From NCBI RefSeq assembly GCF_013761175.1, contig NZ_JACDUR010000011.1, positions 62,001 through 126,000 on the forward strand: 64,000 bases of DNA, given 5' to 3'. The stretch's first letter is position 1. Each line of letters starts with the position of its first letter. The position numbers were made by a program, and so were the translations under genes. Of this stretch, positions 40,333-48,304 are shown in pieces. Source of the DNA: Nonomuraea soli (GTDB taxonomy: Bacteria > Actinomycetota > Actinomycetes > Streptosporangiales > Streptosporangiaceae). Under the pieces are notes generated by a model, which did not search any database, was not told the origin of the DNA, and worked only from the letters and a program-made list of their open reading frames with translations.

Positions 40333-40710
40333 TTACGCGAGCTCCTCCAGCAGCTCGTCCACGAGCCTGCGGACGGGCTCGGTGACCTCGTCGACGTATC
40401 TCTCCAGGACGGCGATCGCCTCGTGCAGATCGGGCAGCAGCCGGACCGGCATCGACAGCAGGGCCTCGTCCTCGACCGCGGCCGTGCCCTCGATGCGGAA
40501 GGCGCCGTCCCTGAGCGCGAACGACACCGAGAAATGTACCTCGCGGCCGTCCGGAAGAGTGAAGACCGTGCCCGTGGCCGCCCCGCCGTCGGGGATGAGG
40601 TAGGAGAACGCCTGGTGGCGCACGTGGGGGTGGTCGAGGTGGAAGAAGACCTCGCTCGCCCGGCCCAGGGACACCAGCAGCGCCGCCGCGCCCTGACCCT
40701 CGATGTCCAC
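40333..40710 (-). CDS. hypothetical protein
   Basis: 125 residues from ATG 40710. The first ~85 residues look like a beta-sandwich (LVSLGRASEVFFHLDHPHVR, GTVFTLPDGREVHFSVSFAL), followed by a helical end with a regular acidic pattern (EAIAVLERYVDEVTEPVRRL). No signal peptide, membrane segment or known motif. It ends 10 bases before the acetyltransferase start on the same strand, so the two may be co-transcribed. I do not recognise the family. Confidence 0.55.
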   Translation of the reverse strand: MDIEGQGAAALLVSLGRASEVFFHLDHPHVRHQAFSYLIPDGGAATGTVFTLPDGREVHFSVSFALRDGAFRIEGTAAVEDEALLSMPVRLLPDLHEAIAVLERYVDEVTEPVRRLVDELLEELA

Positions 40711-40803
40711 GGTGACGAGCGTAGATGATATTCGTCCACCGTTGCGGGTGTGTGCGCGCTTACGTCAGGATCTTCGACACCCCTCCGTGAAAGGAAGCAC
40801 CCC

Positions 40804-41811
40804 GTGAAACGTATGGTGCTGATCGCCGCCCTGGCGGCCCTGGGAGTGCCCGCGCTGAGCGGCACCGCCGAGGCGAGCAACGGCGTGCCCGGCGTGGACG
40901 TGAGCAACTGGACCGGCGAGGTCGACTGGTCCACGGTGACCTCGGGCGGCGGCAAGTTCGCGTTCGTCCACGCCACCGAGGGCAGCGACTGGACCAGCCC
41001 GGCCTTCCAGAGCCAGTACGGCGGAGCGGCCGGCGCGGGGCTGGTGCGCGGCGCCTACCACTTCGCGCTGCCCAACTCCTCTGAAGGCACCCAGCAGGCC
41101 GAGCACTTCCTCGCCAACGGAGGCGCCTGGGTCGCCGACGGCCTCACCCTGCCCGGCGTGCTGGACCTCGAGGACAACCCGTACAAGGACCGCAACGGGC
41201 TCAACACCTGCTACAACCTGACGCCCGAGCAGATGGTGACGTGGATCAAGGACTTCACCACCACCTACAAGCGCAGGACCGGGCGGAACGCGATCATCTA
41301 CACCACCACGAGCTGGTGGCGGACCTGCACCGCGGACTCCACGAAGTTCAAGGCCAACCCGCTCTGGCTGGCCCGATGGGGCACCGAGCCCGGCGAGCTG
41401 CCCAAGGGCTGGACCAAGCACACCTTCTGGCAGTCGGCCGACAAGGGCACGCTCGTCGGCGGGCAGGACTCCTTCAACGGCACCGAGAGCCAGCTCAAGG
41501 AGCTCGCCAACCCGCCCGCCGAGGTCAGCGTGGGAGGTACGGCACGCGGGCGCAAGACGTTCGTGCTCTCCCTGGCCAACACCGGGCCGCACCCGCTCAC
41601 CGACATCCGCGTCGACGGCCGCGCCTTCGGAGGGAAGATCTCCAAGGCCCCCAAGGGCTGCAAGTTCAGCGGGACGGCGGTGAAGTGCCTGATCCCGAAG
41701 ATCAACGTGGGGAAGAAGCTGAACCTCGTCTTCTCGATCAAGCCCAAGCCCGCCGGTTCGGTCGGGATCCGATTTACCGTGGGAGAGGTGAAGGTAACCC
41801 TTAAAGCATGA
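40804..41811 (+). CDS. secreted GH25 lysozyme-like muramidase
   Basis: 335 residues from GTG 40804, with AAAGGAAG upstream. A Sec signal peptide (KRMVLIAALAALGVPALSGT, cleavage near AEA-S) leads to the GH25 barrel (about 27-215): GVDVSNWTGEVDW carries the first catalytic Asp, GVLDLEDNP the Glu/Asp pair, YTTTSWWRTC a later strand. The C-terminal ~110 residues form a separate beta domain (RKTFVLSLANTGPHPLTDIR, GCKFSGTAVKCLIP) resembling adhesion or DUF11-type folds. It cleaves the muramic acid-glucosamine bond in peptidoglycan, in growth or competition. Its stop overlaps the NlpC/P60 gene, a second wall hydrolase. Confidence 0.85.
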   Translation: MKRMVLIAALAALGVPALSGTAEASNGVPGVDVSNWTGEVDWSTVTSGGGKFAFVHATEGSDWTSPAFQSQYGGAAGAGLVRGAYHFALPNSSEGTQQAEHFLANGGAWVADGLTLPGVLDLEDNPYKDRNGLNTCYNLTPEQMVTWIKDFTTTYKRRTGRNAIIYTTTSWWRTCTADSTKFKANPLWLARWGTEPGELPKGWTKHTFWQSADKGTLVGGQDSFNGTESQLKELANPPAEVSVGGTARGRKTFVLSLANTGPHPLTDIRVDGRAFGGKISKAPKGCKFSGTAVKCLIPKINVGKKLNLVFSIKPKPAGSVGIRFTVGEVKVTLKA

Positions 41812-42353
41812 TTTTCCGGGCGCTGCCAGGTCCAGCCAGGCACGGCGCGGCGGCCAGGGCCGGCGCGCTGGCCGTCCTGCTCCTCACCGCCGCCAGCGCC
41901 CCCGTCTGGCGGCAGGTCGACCCGGCCATCGTGACCATCGCCTACGAGCTGGAGAAGCGCGACATCGTCTACTCCTGGGGCGGCGGGCACGCGTCCCGGC
42001 CGGGTCCGTCGCGGGGGACCTGCCTCGGATACCGGGGGAAGATCAAACCGTGCCCGGCGGCCAAGACCCGCGGGCTCGACTGCTCGGGCTTCGTCCGCTG
42101 GGTCTACGCGCTGGCGCACGGCACCGACGTCCTGGGTCCCGGCACGACCGACGACCACATCGCCAAGTTACGCAAGGCCGCGATCCCGCGCCCCGGTGAC
42201 CTGGTGTTCTTCGGAAAGAACGCCGCCAAGACCAGCCACGTCGGGATTTATCTGGGTTCAGGCGAGATGATGAACGCCCCCGAGACGGGCGCCAAGGTCC
42301 GCATCGACAAGATCGCCACCAAGAAGGGCCTCATCGGCTTCTACCGGCTCTGA
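41808..42353 (+). CDS. secreted NlpC/P60 peptidoglycan endopeptidase
   Basis: 181 residues; the ATG overlaps the lysozyme stop (ATGA), so both are made together. A signal peptide (about 1-32, AARAGALAVLLLTAASAPVW) precedes one NlpC/P60 domain: catalytic Cys in GLDCSGFVRWVY (about residue 92), His in SHVGIYLGSG (about 143), and the third polar residue soon after. An inserted Cys-containing loop (GTCLGYRGKIKPCPAAK) may form a disulphide. It cuts stem peptides of peptidoglycan, complementing the GH25 enzyme, which cuts glycan strands. Confidence 0.85.
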   Translation: MIFRALPGPARHGAAARAGALAVLLLTAASAPVWRQVDPAIVTIAYELEKRDIVYSWGGGHASRPGPSRGTCLGYRGKIKPCPAAKTRGLDCSGFVRWVYALAHGTDVLGPGTTDDHIAKLRKAAIPRPGDLVFFGKNAAKTSHVGIYLGSGEMMNAPETGAKVRIDKIATKKGLIGFYRL

Positions 42354-42425
42354 ACCATCTTGGTATGGCTGGTAACGCATGGGTCTGCCGAAAAATGAGA
42401 GACCCGGTCGCTACTGTGAGCCGCT

Positions 42426-42647
42426 ATGGACAGGCGGTGGATCGGACCCGACGGCTACGAGGTGGCTCCCGCCACCCGCGCGGGGCGCCAGGTGCTCAGG
42501 ATCCGCAGACACGGCTGGCTGATCGCCGACTGCGTCTCGGTCGAACAGGTCGCCCGGTTCGTCGCGCTCGCCGATTTATGCGAGGTGGTCCGGCTGCCGG
42601 TGGGCCGTCACTACCAGGGTGCCGGTTCCAGTTCGCATCATGGGTGA
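42426..42647 (+). CDS. small hypothetical protein
   Basis: 73 residues from ATG 42426. The sequence (MDRRWIGPDGYEVAPATRAG, VLRIRRHGWLIADCVSVEQV, ARFVALADLCEVVRLPVG) is compact, with one strand-helix motif, and has no named family that I can recall, though similar small proteins occur in related genomes. It lies between the wall hydrolase operon and tRNA-Thr. No clear ribosome binding site. Confidence 0.5.
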   Translation: MDRRWIGPDGYEVAPATRAGRQVLRIRRHGWLIADCVSVEQVARFVALADLCEVVRLPVGRHYQGAGSSSHHG

Positions 42648-42699
42648 GTGCCGTGTATGGTTACACCTGTCCGCAGCGCCCAAGGGCGCAGCGAGACAG

Positions 42700-42775
42700 G
42701 CCCCTATAGCTCAGTCGGCAGAGCGTCTCCATGGTAAGGAGAAGGTCAACGGTTCGATTCCGTTTGGGGGCTCCA
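42700..42775 (+). tRNA. tRNA-Thr (GGT)
   Basis: 76 bases with encoded CCA (42773-42775). The acceptor GCCCCTA pairs with TGGGGGC; the anticodon loop ATGGTAA gives GGT; the T loop is GGTTCGATTCC. It belongs to the Tyr-Thr-Met-rpmG tRNA group that is usually tight in actinomycetes. Confidence 0.95.
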
Positions 42776-43105
42776 CTTCCAGCAAGGCAAGCGCTCGGTC
42801 CGAGTCACTCGGAGCCGGGCGTTCTTCGTTTTGCTAGATCAACTCTCCTGCGCTCTCGACAGCGCCACTTCACGCCGCAGCGCCTCGTACGGCTGGTCCG
42901 GGGGCTGCCAGGCCGCACCGCATCGACATTGATGAGAACCGGCGCTCCGCCGCGCTCTACCAGGCAGCCCAGCGGCATCGGCTCCGGGCGGACCTTGGCC
43001 GCGCTCCGCGCTCTCAGAGCAGCCCCGCAGAATCCCATGGGTGACTTTTTGTCATATTTCAGACACCAGGCGTAACGATATCCGGTCCCCCAAGGACAAC
43101 CAGTC
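42776..43105. other. 330-bp gap after tRNA-Thr with a possible gene tail
   Basis: No full gene. On the minus strand, 42839-42925 reads like the end of a protein (CGAAWQPPDQPYEALRREVA, LSRAQES, stop), but it has no matching start and may be the remnant of a lost gene. A GC-rich inverted stretch (42797-42824) follows the tRNA and may terminate it. Confidence 0.35.
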
Positions 43106-43540
43106 ATGAAGCGCATCATCAGCCTCGCAGTCATCGCCGCAGCCCTCACCGCCTGCGGTGGGCAAGAGCCAACGCCGGTCGGGAATCGCGCCGCACAGCC
43201 GGAAACCGTGGTCGCTACCCCCGTGCAGCCCACGCAGGAGCCTGTCGCCGAGCCTGATATCAACCCAGAGGCGATCGAGATGCTGGGCAAGCCGCGCTAC
43301 TGCCCCGACTCCATCGGATCCAAGATCGTGTGCGTCAAGTTCACCAACAAGCGCGATGCCAAGACCGGCATCGAAGTCGAGTTCGAGGTCACCACCAGCA
43401 AGGGCGTCTTCACCGCGACCACGGTCGAGTACGACGTCCGCCCAGGCGTGTCCAAGACTCTGACCGCCTATGTCCACGACCAGGAGGCAGAGGGCGCCAA
43501 AGTGAAGAGCTTCAAGCTCGTTGCGGCTGACTTCGTGTGA
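43106..43540 (+). CDS. small lipoprotein
   Basis: 144 residues from ATG 43106. A short basic head and hydrophobic segment end in a lipobox (AALTACGG; Cys at residue 17), so the protein is probably anchored on the outer face of the membrane. After a Pro/Thr-rich linker (about 20-55) a beta-rich domain follows, with a Cys pair (RYCPDSIGSKIVCVKFTN) and an FN3- or Ig-like strand pattern (GIEVEFEVTTSKGVFTATTV). Family not recognised. A second lipoprotein with the same general plan is encoded on the other strand at 43785. Confidence 0.65.
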   Translation: MKRIISLAVIAAALTACGGQEPTPVGNRAAQPETVVATPVQPTQEPVAEPDINPEAIEMLGKPRYCPDSIGSKIVCVKFTNKRDAKTGIEVEFEVTTSKGVFTATTVEYDVRPGVSKTLTAYVHDQEAEGAKVKSFKLVAADFV

Positions 43541-43661
43541 CACCCTGGGCGAGCTGCTCGATGACGCCGACCAGCGGGCGGTGGTCCGCCGTTGCCCGCT
43601 GCCGAGCCTGCAAGCGAACCCTCCGAGACCCTGAGTCGCTTGGCTGCATGATCGGCCCCAC

Positions 43662-43775
43662 GTGCCGTACCAGCTAGGAATCGATGTCCGCTCGCCGGAG
43701 TCCAGTCTGATGGAGATCGCGGCTGTCGAGGCGTGGGCGTTTCTGCTGGAGTGGTTCGACACCGTCGTGGAGTAG
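43662..43775 (+). CDS. possible gene fragment
   Basis: 37 codons from GTG 43662 reading VPYQLGIDVRSPESSLMEIA, AVEAWAFLLEWFDTVVE. The composition is protein-like, but there is no ribosome binding site, and it is short; it may be the tail of a lost gene. It lies between two lipoprotein genes. Confidence 0.3.
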   Translation: MPYQLGIDVRSPESSLMEIAAVEAWAFLLEWFDTVVE

Positions 43776-43784
43776 GCAGGATGG

Positions 43785-44159
43785 TCAGGGCTTGGGCTTG
43801 AAGTCGACCTTCCACTTCTCGTTGTCGGCAGCTGCGATGGCCAGCTCGTAGATGCCGTCGTACTCGCGTGTGATCGTCACCGTGTTCTTCCGCTTGTCCC
43901 GGTCCTTGAGGATGATCGCCTCTGGGCTATCGACGTCCTCGTAGACCCAGGCGATGAAGAAGAGAAACGCTTCAGGGTCGTCGCCTGCGTCGTGGCTGAT
44001 CGTGATGTCGTATTCCCCGTACAGCTTCAGGCCTGGCATGTCCTTACTCCCTGACCCGGCGAAAGAAAGGGGAACGGGCGGCGTTTCGGGAGCCGCGCTG
44101 CACGCGGCGGCGGTGAGGGTGAGGACGGCGACGATGGCGTAGGCCAGGATCTTGCGCAA
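43785..44159 (-). CDS. small lipoprotein
   Basis: 124 residues from TTG 44159, chosen because AAGGA lies five bases upstream and gives a compact signal (RKILAYAIVAVLTLTAAACS; lipobox Cys about residue 19). The frame is open to 44564, but that extension lacks coding character. The mature part has a beta-rich domain (KLYGEYDITISHDAGDDPEA, FLFFIAWVYEDVDSPEAIIL, TITREYDGIYELAIAAADNE). Family unknown. It is convergent with the fragment and lipoprotein on the + strand. Confidence 0.6.
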   Translation of the reverse strand: MRKILAYAIVAVLTLTAAACSAAPETPPVPLSFAGSGSKDMPGLKLYGEYDITISHDAGDDPEAFLFFIAWVYEDVDSPEAIILKDRDKRKNTVTITREYDGIYELAIAAADNEKWKVDFKPKP

Positions 44160-44837
44160 CGAGGTCCTTAGAGAGGCGTGCCGGGGGCGATAATCATGCC
44201 AAAGCGGCCATGACGGCGCATCTGGGAATGCTGCGGACGTGCCGGCTGCTCGGTGCCGAAAACGGCTTCGCACTGCCGCGGAGCCGGGGCATCCTCGCCT
44301 GGCCGGACATCGCCCTGCCGTCCGCCCAGAAAGGTGTCCGCCTGGTACGGCAGGCGGTCTGCAATGGCGGCCCGTGAGCCGCGCCGCGTCTCCAAGCACC
44401 TGTGCTGCCATGCCACCTGGCGACCCTGGCTCAGTTGGGATGACGAGAGTGCCGAAACCGGGACTGCGCCACCACTCGAGGCGGTCCTGCGGTGTTGGCC
44501 TTGGACAAGGACGACGCCCTCGTAGAGTGCGTACGCTCCACCTTCGGGAGGGCGTCGTGATCAAGTGCCCATCGCGCCGTGGCGCCGACCTCCTGCCTGC
44601 AGGGAGCGCTTCAGCGCATTGCTCGCGGCGACGCGCTGACCCGGCTGTTCGACGTCACCGCTGTTCACCGAGGACATGGTCGTCGGCTACTGGACAACGG
44701 TCGCCTTCTCCGGCGCTGCAGGACGCGGTGAAGTTCGCGCGCGAGGAGGTTAACGGCACCGAGATCACCGATTAGAAGATCGGTGAGAAGGTGTTCGCCT
44801 ACCTGCTCGGGTAGGCCCCACAAACCCCCTCGTCTGA
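44160..44837. other. degenerate stretch with gene relics
   Basis: About 680 bases without an intact gene. A 55-codon frame at 44210-44377 (+; RLLGAENGFALPRSRGILAW) looks protein-like but has no partner or start signal. An inverted repeat (GACGACGCCCTC near 44509 and its complement near 44546) surrounds the middle. A clearer relic is listed at 44655-44814. Confidence 0.4.
44655..44814 (+). pseudogene. relic of an unidentified gene
   Basis: The pieces LFTEDMVVGYWTTVAFSG (frame starting at 44661) and LQDAVKFAREEVNGTEITD (from 44716) join through a frameshift near 44715, then run into TAG 44773-44775 and continue in the same frame as KIGEKVFAYLLG to TAG 44812-44814. A natural helical C-terminus would result if the first stop were a sense codon. 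The original family is unknown to me. Confidence 0.5.
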
Positions 44838-45120
44838 GTGCGAGGGTGCGTTAGGAGGGCAAGCTGAGGCTGAAGGTGACAACGGGCCACAGTGGAGGTT
44901 CGAAGCCTCCCTCGGGCTCTCGTGGGCGGGTAGCCCAAGAGGTAGAGGCGGCCGATCAAGTTCAGACTCTCGCTCCAGATTCAGCATTCCCGTCGAGCGC
45001 CAGATCGACCGGGGGCAGGCTGTGCTAGTGAGATGCCGGTTCGAATCCGGTCGGGACCTCTCCATGGTTCCGTGGCTCAACGGCAGAGTGCACATCGTGA
45101 GGACTGACCTGCTCTCTTGC
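44838..45120 (+). other. tandem tRNA-like fragments
   Basis: Three tRNA-like units without complete cloverleaves. (1) 44838-44921: acceptor halves pair 6 of 7, T arm GGAGGTTCGAAGCCTCC, possible GAA anticodon. (2) 44924-44948: 5' half with D arm TAGCCCAAGAGGTAGAGGC; a 3' half with T arm GCCGGTTCGAATCCGGT lies at 45034-45050 but its acceptor does not match. (3) 45066-45090: 5' half with D arm TGGCTCAACGGCAGAGTG, no 3' half. They look like decayed members of an element-borne tRNA array. Confidence 0.45.
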
Positions 45121-45293
45121 ATGCCGCTGGCGCCGTCATGGCGGGCGGCACTTCGAAGGCCCCCGCTTGGGTGGTCCGGGGGACCGCTGTCTTTCAGGTC
45201 GCGGAGACGTGGGCCCCGATCTGGAAGTGATTGAGGCCCGGAGTTTTCATGTGCTGAGGGAGGCGGCAGTGGGCCGGCCTCGACGATCCCTCA

Positions 45294-45668
45294 TCATTGC
45301 GCCCTGGGGGCGCCGCTAGAACCCCTGTGAACGCGCGATCCTAAGCCGTGTAGTGGGCTCTTGATCTCGGACCAGCCCTTGTTCCAGAAGGAGTTGTACT
45401 GGTTCCCGAAAACCGGCACCTCTTGATACTTGCCGTCGATGTAGCCGTAGTACCAGCCGTGCAGCCAGTAGTTGAAGGCCTCGTGCGGTACCAGGCGCGC
45501 CAGGTGTTGGCCAGGTCGCCGTTGATCTGGCACGAGGGCCCTACGGCCAGGGTCACGGGCCGCGGCTGCGCGAAGGACAGGCATTCCCGCCATGGTGCTC
45601 AAGCAACGGTACGAATGGCGTTGGCATGCGTTCATGAAGGCCAGTCCCGATCCGCCTCTCCGTCCCAC
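45294..45668 (-). pseudogene. frameshifted relic of a secreted protein gene
   Basis: On the minus strand the reading frame changes within about 45490-45500: upstream the sensible frame is TLAVGPSCQINGDLANTWRA, downstream it is EAFNYWLHGWYYGYIDGKYQ, EVPVFGNQYNSFWNKGWSEI. Together they resemble one aromatic-rich secreted domain of unknown family. The start, any signal peptide and the end have been lost or scrambled. Neighbouring sequence on both sides is also degenerate, consistent with old insertion and deletion. Confidence 0.55.
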
Positions 45669-45807
45669 CTACTTTGTGGGCTGTCAAGTCGCTTGTCACT
45701 TCTTCTCACGGATGTGAGTAAAGAATCATGAGCTTTCGTCATATAAGCACATAGGCGCACTTCGGGATCCGATTTATCGTCCCGGGCATCCCTGTTTGGA
45801 GGTGCAC

Positions 45808-46752
45808 ATGCGCTTACCCCGCGCCACTCTCGTCACGCTCCTCGCCGTCCCGACGCTCGCGCTCACGGCCACCCCCGCCTCGAGCGCCGTCAGGGACGAC
45901 CCCGCCCCCTCCAAGTCCGCCGCCGCGAGCTCGTCGGCCCAGGAGCGGGTGCGGCAGTTCTGGACTCCCGAGCGGATGGCCTCCGCGCGGCCGATGGAGA
46001 TCAACCGCCGAGCCCGCGTCAACGGCCCCCTGCCCGAGGCGGGCACGCCCACCGTCGTCGAGCCGCTGCGCGCCAACAGCCCCGGCGAGCCCTGGACCGC
46101 CGGAGGTGCGGTGACCAGGACCGAGGGGCGCGTCTTCTTCACCTACCAGGGCAGGACCGCCTCCTGCTCCGGCAACGCCGTGACCAGCGTCAACAAGAGC
46201 GTCGTGATCACGGCCGGGCATTGCGTCAAGCTCGACGGGGCCTATCACACCAACTGGGCGTTCGTGCCCGGCTACAACAGCGGCAACGCGCCCTACGGCA
46301 CCTGGGCGGCCACCACGCTGCTGACCACGCCGCAGTGGCACGCGAGCGAGGACATCAACTACGACGTGGCCGCCGCCGTGGTCGCACCGCTCAACGGCCA
46401 GCGGCTGACCGACGTCGTCGGCGCCCAGGGCATCGCGTTCAACCAGGCGCGCGGCCAGCTCATGTACGCCTTCGGCCACCCGGCCGCCTCGCCGTACGAC
46501 GGTTCGCGCCTGATCTACTGCAGCGGGACGGCCATCAACGACTTCCTTCTCAGCAACGACCTCGGCCTGCGGTGCAACATGACCGGTGGCTCGAGCGGCG
46601 GGCCGTGGTTCCTGTCGTTCAGTGAGGCGACCGGCACCGGCATCGTGAACTCGGTGAACAGCTTCAAGTACAACTTCCTGCCCAGCTACATGTTCGGGCC
46701 GTACTTCGGCAACGACGCGCAGAACGTGTACAACACCGCGCAGAACAGCTAG
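45808..46752 (+). CDS. secreted trypsin-like serine protease
   Basis: 314 residues from ATG 45808, with TGGAGG upstream. A Sec signal peptide (about 1-30, TLVTLLAVPTLALTATPASS) and a ~90-residue propeptide-like region precede a chymotrypsin-fold domain. The catalytic triad is readable: His in VVITAGHCV (about 137), Asp in INYDVAAAVV (about 184), Ser in NMTGGSSGGPWF (about 261). A Cys pair brackets the His (TASCSGNAV ... GHC) as in S1 proteases, and another lies near the Ser. Probably released outside for protein degradation. Stands alone, after a degenerate region. Confidence 0.85.
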   Translation: MRLPRATLVTLLAVPTLALTATPASSAVRDDPAPSKSAAASSSAQERVRQFWTPERMASARPMEINRRARVNGPLPEAGTPTVVEPLRANSPGEPWTAGGAVTRTEGRVFFTYQGRTASCSGNAVTSVNKSVVITAGHCVKLDGAYHTNWAFVPGYNSGNAPYGTWAATTLLTTPQWHASEDINYDVAAAVVAPLNGQRLTDVVGAQGIAFNQARGQLMYAFGHPAASPYDGSRLIYCSGTAINDFLLSNDLGLRCNMTGGSSGGPWFLSFSEATGTGIVNSVNSFKYNFLPSYMFGPYFGNDAQNVYNTAQNS

Positions 46753-46809
46753 ACGCCGCGCGAGAGGCATGGGGCGCCAGGCCGCCGGGCCGCGTCCCAT
46801 GCCGAGCGC

Positions 46810-46995
46810 TCAGCCGATCACCCCGATCATGCCCAGGAACATCATGACCACGAACACGCCGAGCAGGATGCCGTACATCCAGAACCGGGCCTGTTGCATC
46901 CTCCGGGCGAAATAGCGCTTGTGCCTCAGGGCGCGGTCCACCGCGCGGCGGGCCTGACGCTCAGCCCGCATCTGGGCGATCAGCCGTCGATCCAT
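46810..46995 (-). CDS. small basic membrane protein
   Basis: 61 residues from ATG 46995; the frame opens at 47073 but the start fits here. A strongly basic amphipathic head (LIAQMRAERQARRAVDRALR) leads to one membrane segment (about 39-60, FWMYGILLGVFVVMMFLGMI). Family unknown; such single-span proteins often modulate larger membrane complexes. Its gene is convergent with the protease gene. Confidence 0.5.
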   Translation of the reverse strand: MDRRLIAQMRAERQARRAVDRALRHKRYFARRMQQARFWMYGILLGVFVVMMFLGMIGVIG

Positions 46996-47273
46996 GGTCG
47001 GATTGTCCCAACTACTGCTGGGACTCGCTGCGCGCCCAACCCGGGAGCGGTGCCCGGGCTGGACGCCCCCCACTGGTCACGACGGTAACGCTCCCGTTTC
47101 TGGATGGCCAGAACGGGACCTTTTACGCGTCCCTCACGATCGCTGTTGACGATTACTGCTCATGCGCGATCCTGGGGCATACTGGTGGTACCCCCGCACG
47201 GCTTGGCCGAGTTCGAATGTGCTCCCAAGGTCGGGTATCCTCAACGGGTCCGGGTTGGTTGTGCCCGGACCAT

Positions 47274-47347
47274 GGCGGAGTAGCTCAGTCAGGCAGAGCA
47301 AACGGCTCATAATCGTTGTGTCGCCGGTTCAAGTCCGGCCTCCGCTA
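47274..47347 (+). tRNA. tRNA-Met (CAT)
   Basis: 74 bases without encoded CCA. The acceptor GGCGGAG pairs with CTCCGCT (first pair G-T); anticodon CAT at 47308-47310; T loop GGTTCAAGTCC. It resembles the elongator type, and lies 70 bases before rpmG, as in other actinomycetes. A tRNA-Ile2 with modified CAT cannot be excluded. Confidence 0.93.
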
Positions 47348-47417
47348 CAACCCAAACCCGAGCCCCCGGCTCGGGCATGGGTGTGTCCCAATCCCGAACG
47401 TAGAAAGGCACTCCCAA

Positions 47418-47582
47418 GTGGCTGCCACCGACGTTAGGCCGAAGATCACGCTGGCCTGCCAGGAGTGCAAGCACCGCAACTACATCACGCGGAAGAACCG
47501 GCGCAACGACCCGGATCGGCTTGAGCTGAAGAAGTACTGCCCCAACTGCCGCACCCACCAGGCCCACCGCGAGACCCGCTAG
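47418..47582 (+). CDS. rpmG: 50S ribosomal protein L33
   Basis: 54 residues from GTG 47418, with AAAGG nine bases upstream. The L33 sequence is clear: DVRPKITLACQECKHRNYIT, RKNRRNDPDRLELKKYCPNC, THQAHRETR. Both CxxC pairs (CQEC, CPNC) are present, so this is the zinc-binding (C+) paralogue, which in actinomycetes can be replaced by a C- form under zinc starvation. It binds 23S rRNA near the E site. It follows tRNA-Met and precedes the two MaoC-type dehydratases, the conserved actinobacterial order. Confidence 0.97.
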   Translation: MAATDVRPKITLACQECKHRNYITRKNRRNDPDRLELKKYCPNCRTHQAHRETR

Positions 47583-47696
47583 GCCGGTGCCGCAAGGCGG
47601 GGAGCTCACCGCTCGGTAAGAGCGGGACTCCTGAACATTCACGAGCACGACCGGTGTCCTCCTGGGGAGGGCGCCGGTTCGTCGCGTCAGCCGTAC

Positions 47697-47732
47697 GAAA
47701 CCCTGTCCGGGCCGGTGCCGGACGGGGTTTTC
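47697..47732 (+). terminator. terminator after rpmG
   Basis: GAAACCCTGTCCG pairs (one G-T) with CGGACGGGGTTTTC at 47719-47732 around a nine-base loop, with T residues in the 3' arm. It lies 115 bases after rpmG and before the dehydratase genes. Between rpmG and this hairpin is a D-arm-like sequence (AGCTCACC...GGTAAGAGC, 47602-47622), but no full tRNA. Confidence 0.6.
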
Positions 47733-47854
47733 GGCGTACGGCGGAGCGCGCGCGGCCCTGTTGCCGAGACTTGAAAAGATCGCAGGCGACAGCCGAACCT
47801 TGTTCTGTTAGCGTCGGCGTCACCAAAGTCTAGGGACGACGAGGGGCGCAGCAG

Positions 47855-48304
47855 ATGGCCTTGAACCGTGATTTCGTCGGACGCGAGTACCCGCCTTCGG
47901 CCTCGTACGAGGTCAGCCGGGTGAAGATCAAGGAGTTCGCCGCGGCGATCGGTGACCACAACCCGATCTACCGGGACAAGGAGGCCGCGCAGGCGGCCGG
48001 ACATCCCGACGTGATCGCCCCGCCCACCTTCCCCATTGTCTTCAGCCTCCAGAGCGGCGGCGGAGCGCTGGCCGACCCCGACCTCGGGCTCAACTACGCC
48101 ATGGTGGTCCACGGCGAGCAGCGGTTCGAGTACACGAGGCCGATCTACGCGGGCGACGAGCTGGTCACCAAGGCGACGATCACCGACATCCGCACGGCTG
48201 GACGCAACGAGCTGCTGACGATCCGCAGCGAGATCACCACCGTGGGCGGCGAACCGGTCTGCACCACGTACAACACGATCGTTGAGCGGGGAGGAGCGGG
48301 CTGA
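47855..48304 (+). CDS. MaoC-like (UPF0336) dehydratase subunit A
   Basis: 149 residues from ATG 47855, with GAGGGG upstream. N-terminal FAS1-type dehydratase of the HadA group: MALNRDFVGREYPPSASYEV, AAAIGDHNPIYRDKEAAQAA, PPTFPIVFSL, NYAMVVHGEQRFEYTRPIYA. Subunit A of these (3R)-hydroxyacyl-ACP dehydratases lacks the full catalytic pair and completes the substrate channel of its partner; the hot-dog partner B is the next gene. In mycobacteria HadAB makes mycolic acid precursors; here fatty acid elongation of another type is more likely. Its last base is also the first base of the next gene's ATG. Confidence 0.9.
   Translation: MALNRDFVGREYPPSASYEVSRVKIKEFAAAIGDHNPIYRDKEAAQAAGHPDVIAPPTFPIVFSLQSGGGALADPDLGLNYAMVVHGEQRFEYTRPIYAGDELVTKATITDIRTAGRNELLTIRSEITTVGGEPVCTTYNTIVERGGAG

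Noticed and set aside
47594..47690. A further tRNA after rpmG
   Set aside because: A good D arm is present, but the acceptor, anticodon stem and T loop do not pair.
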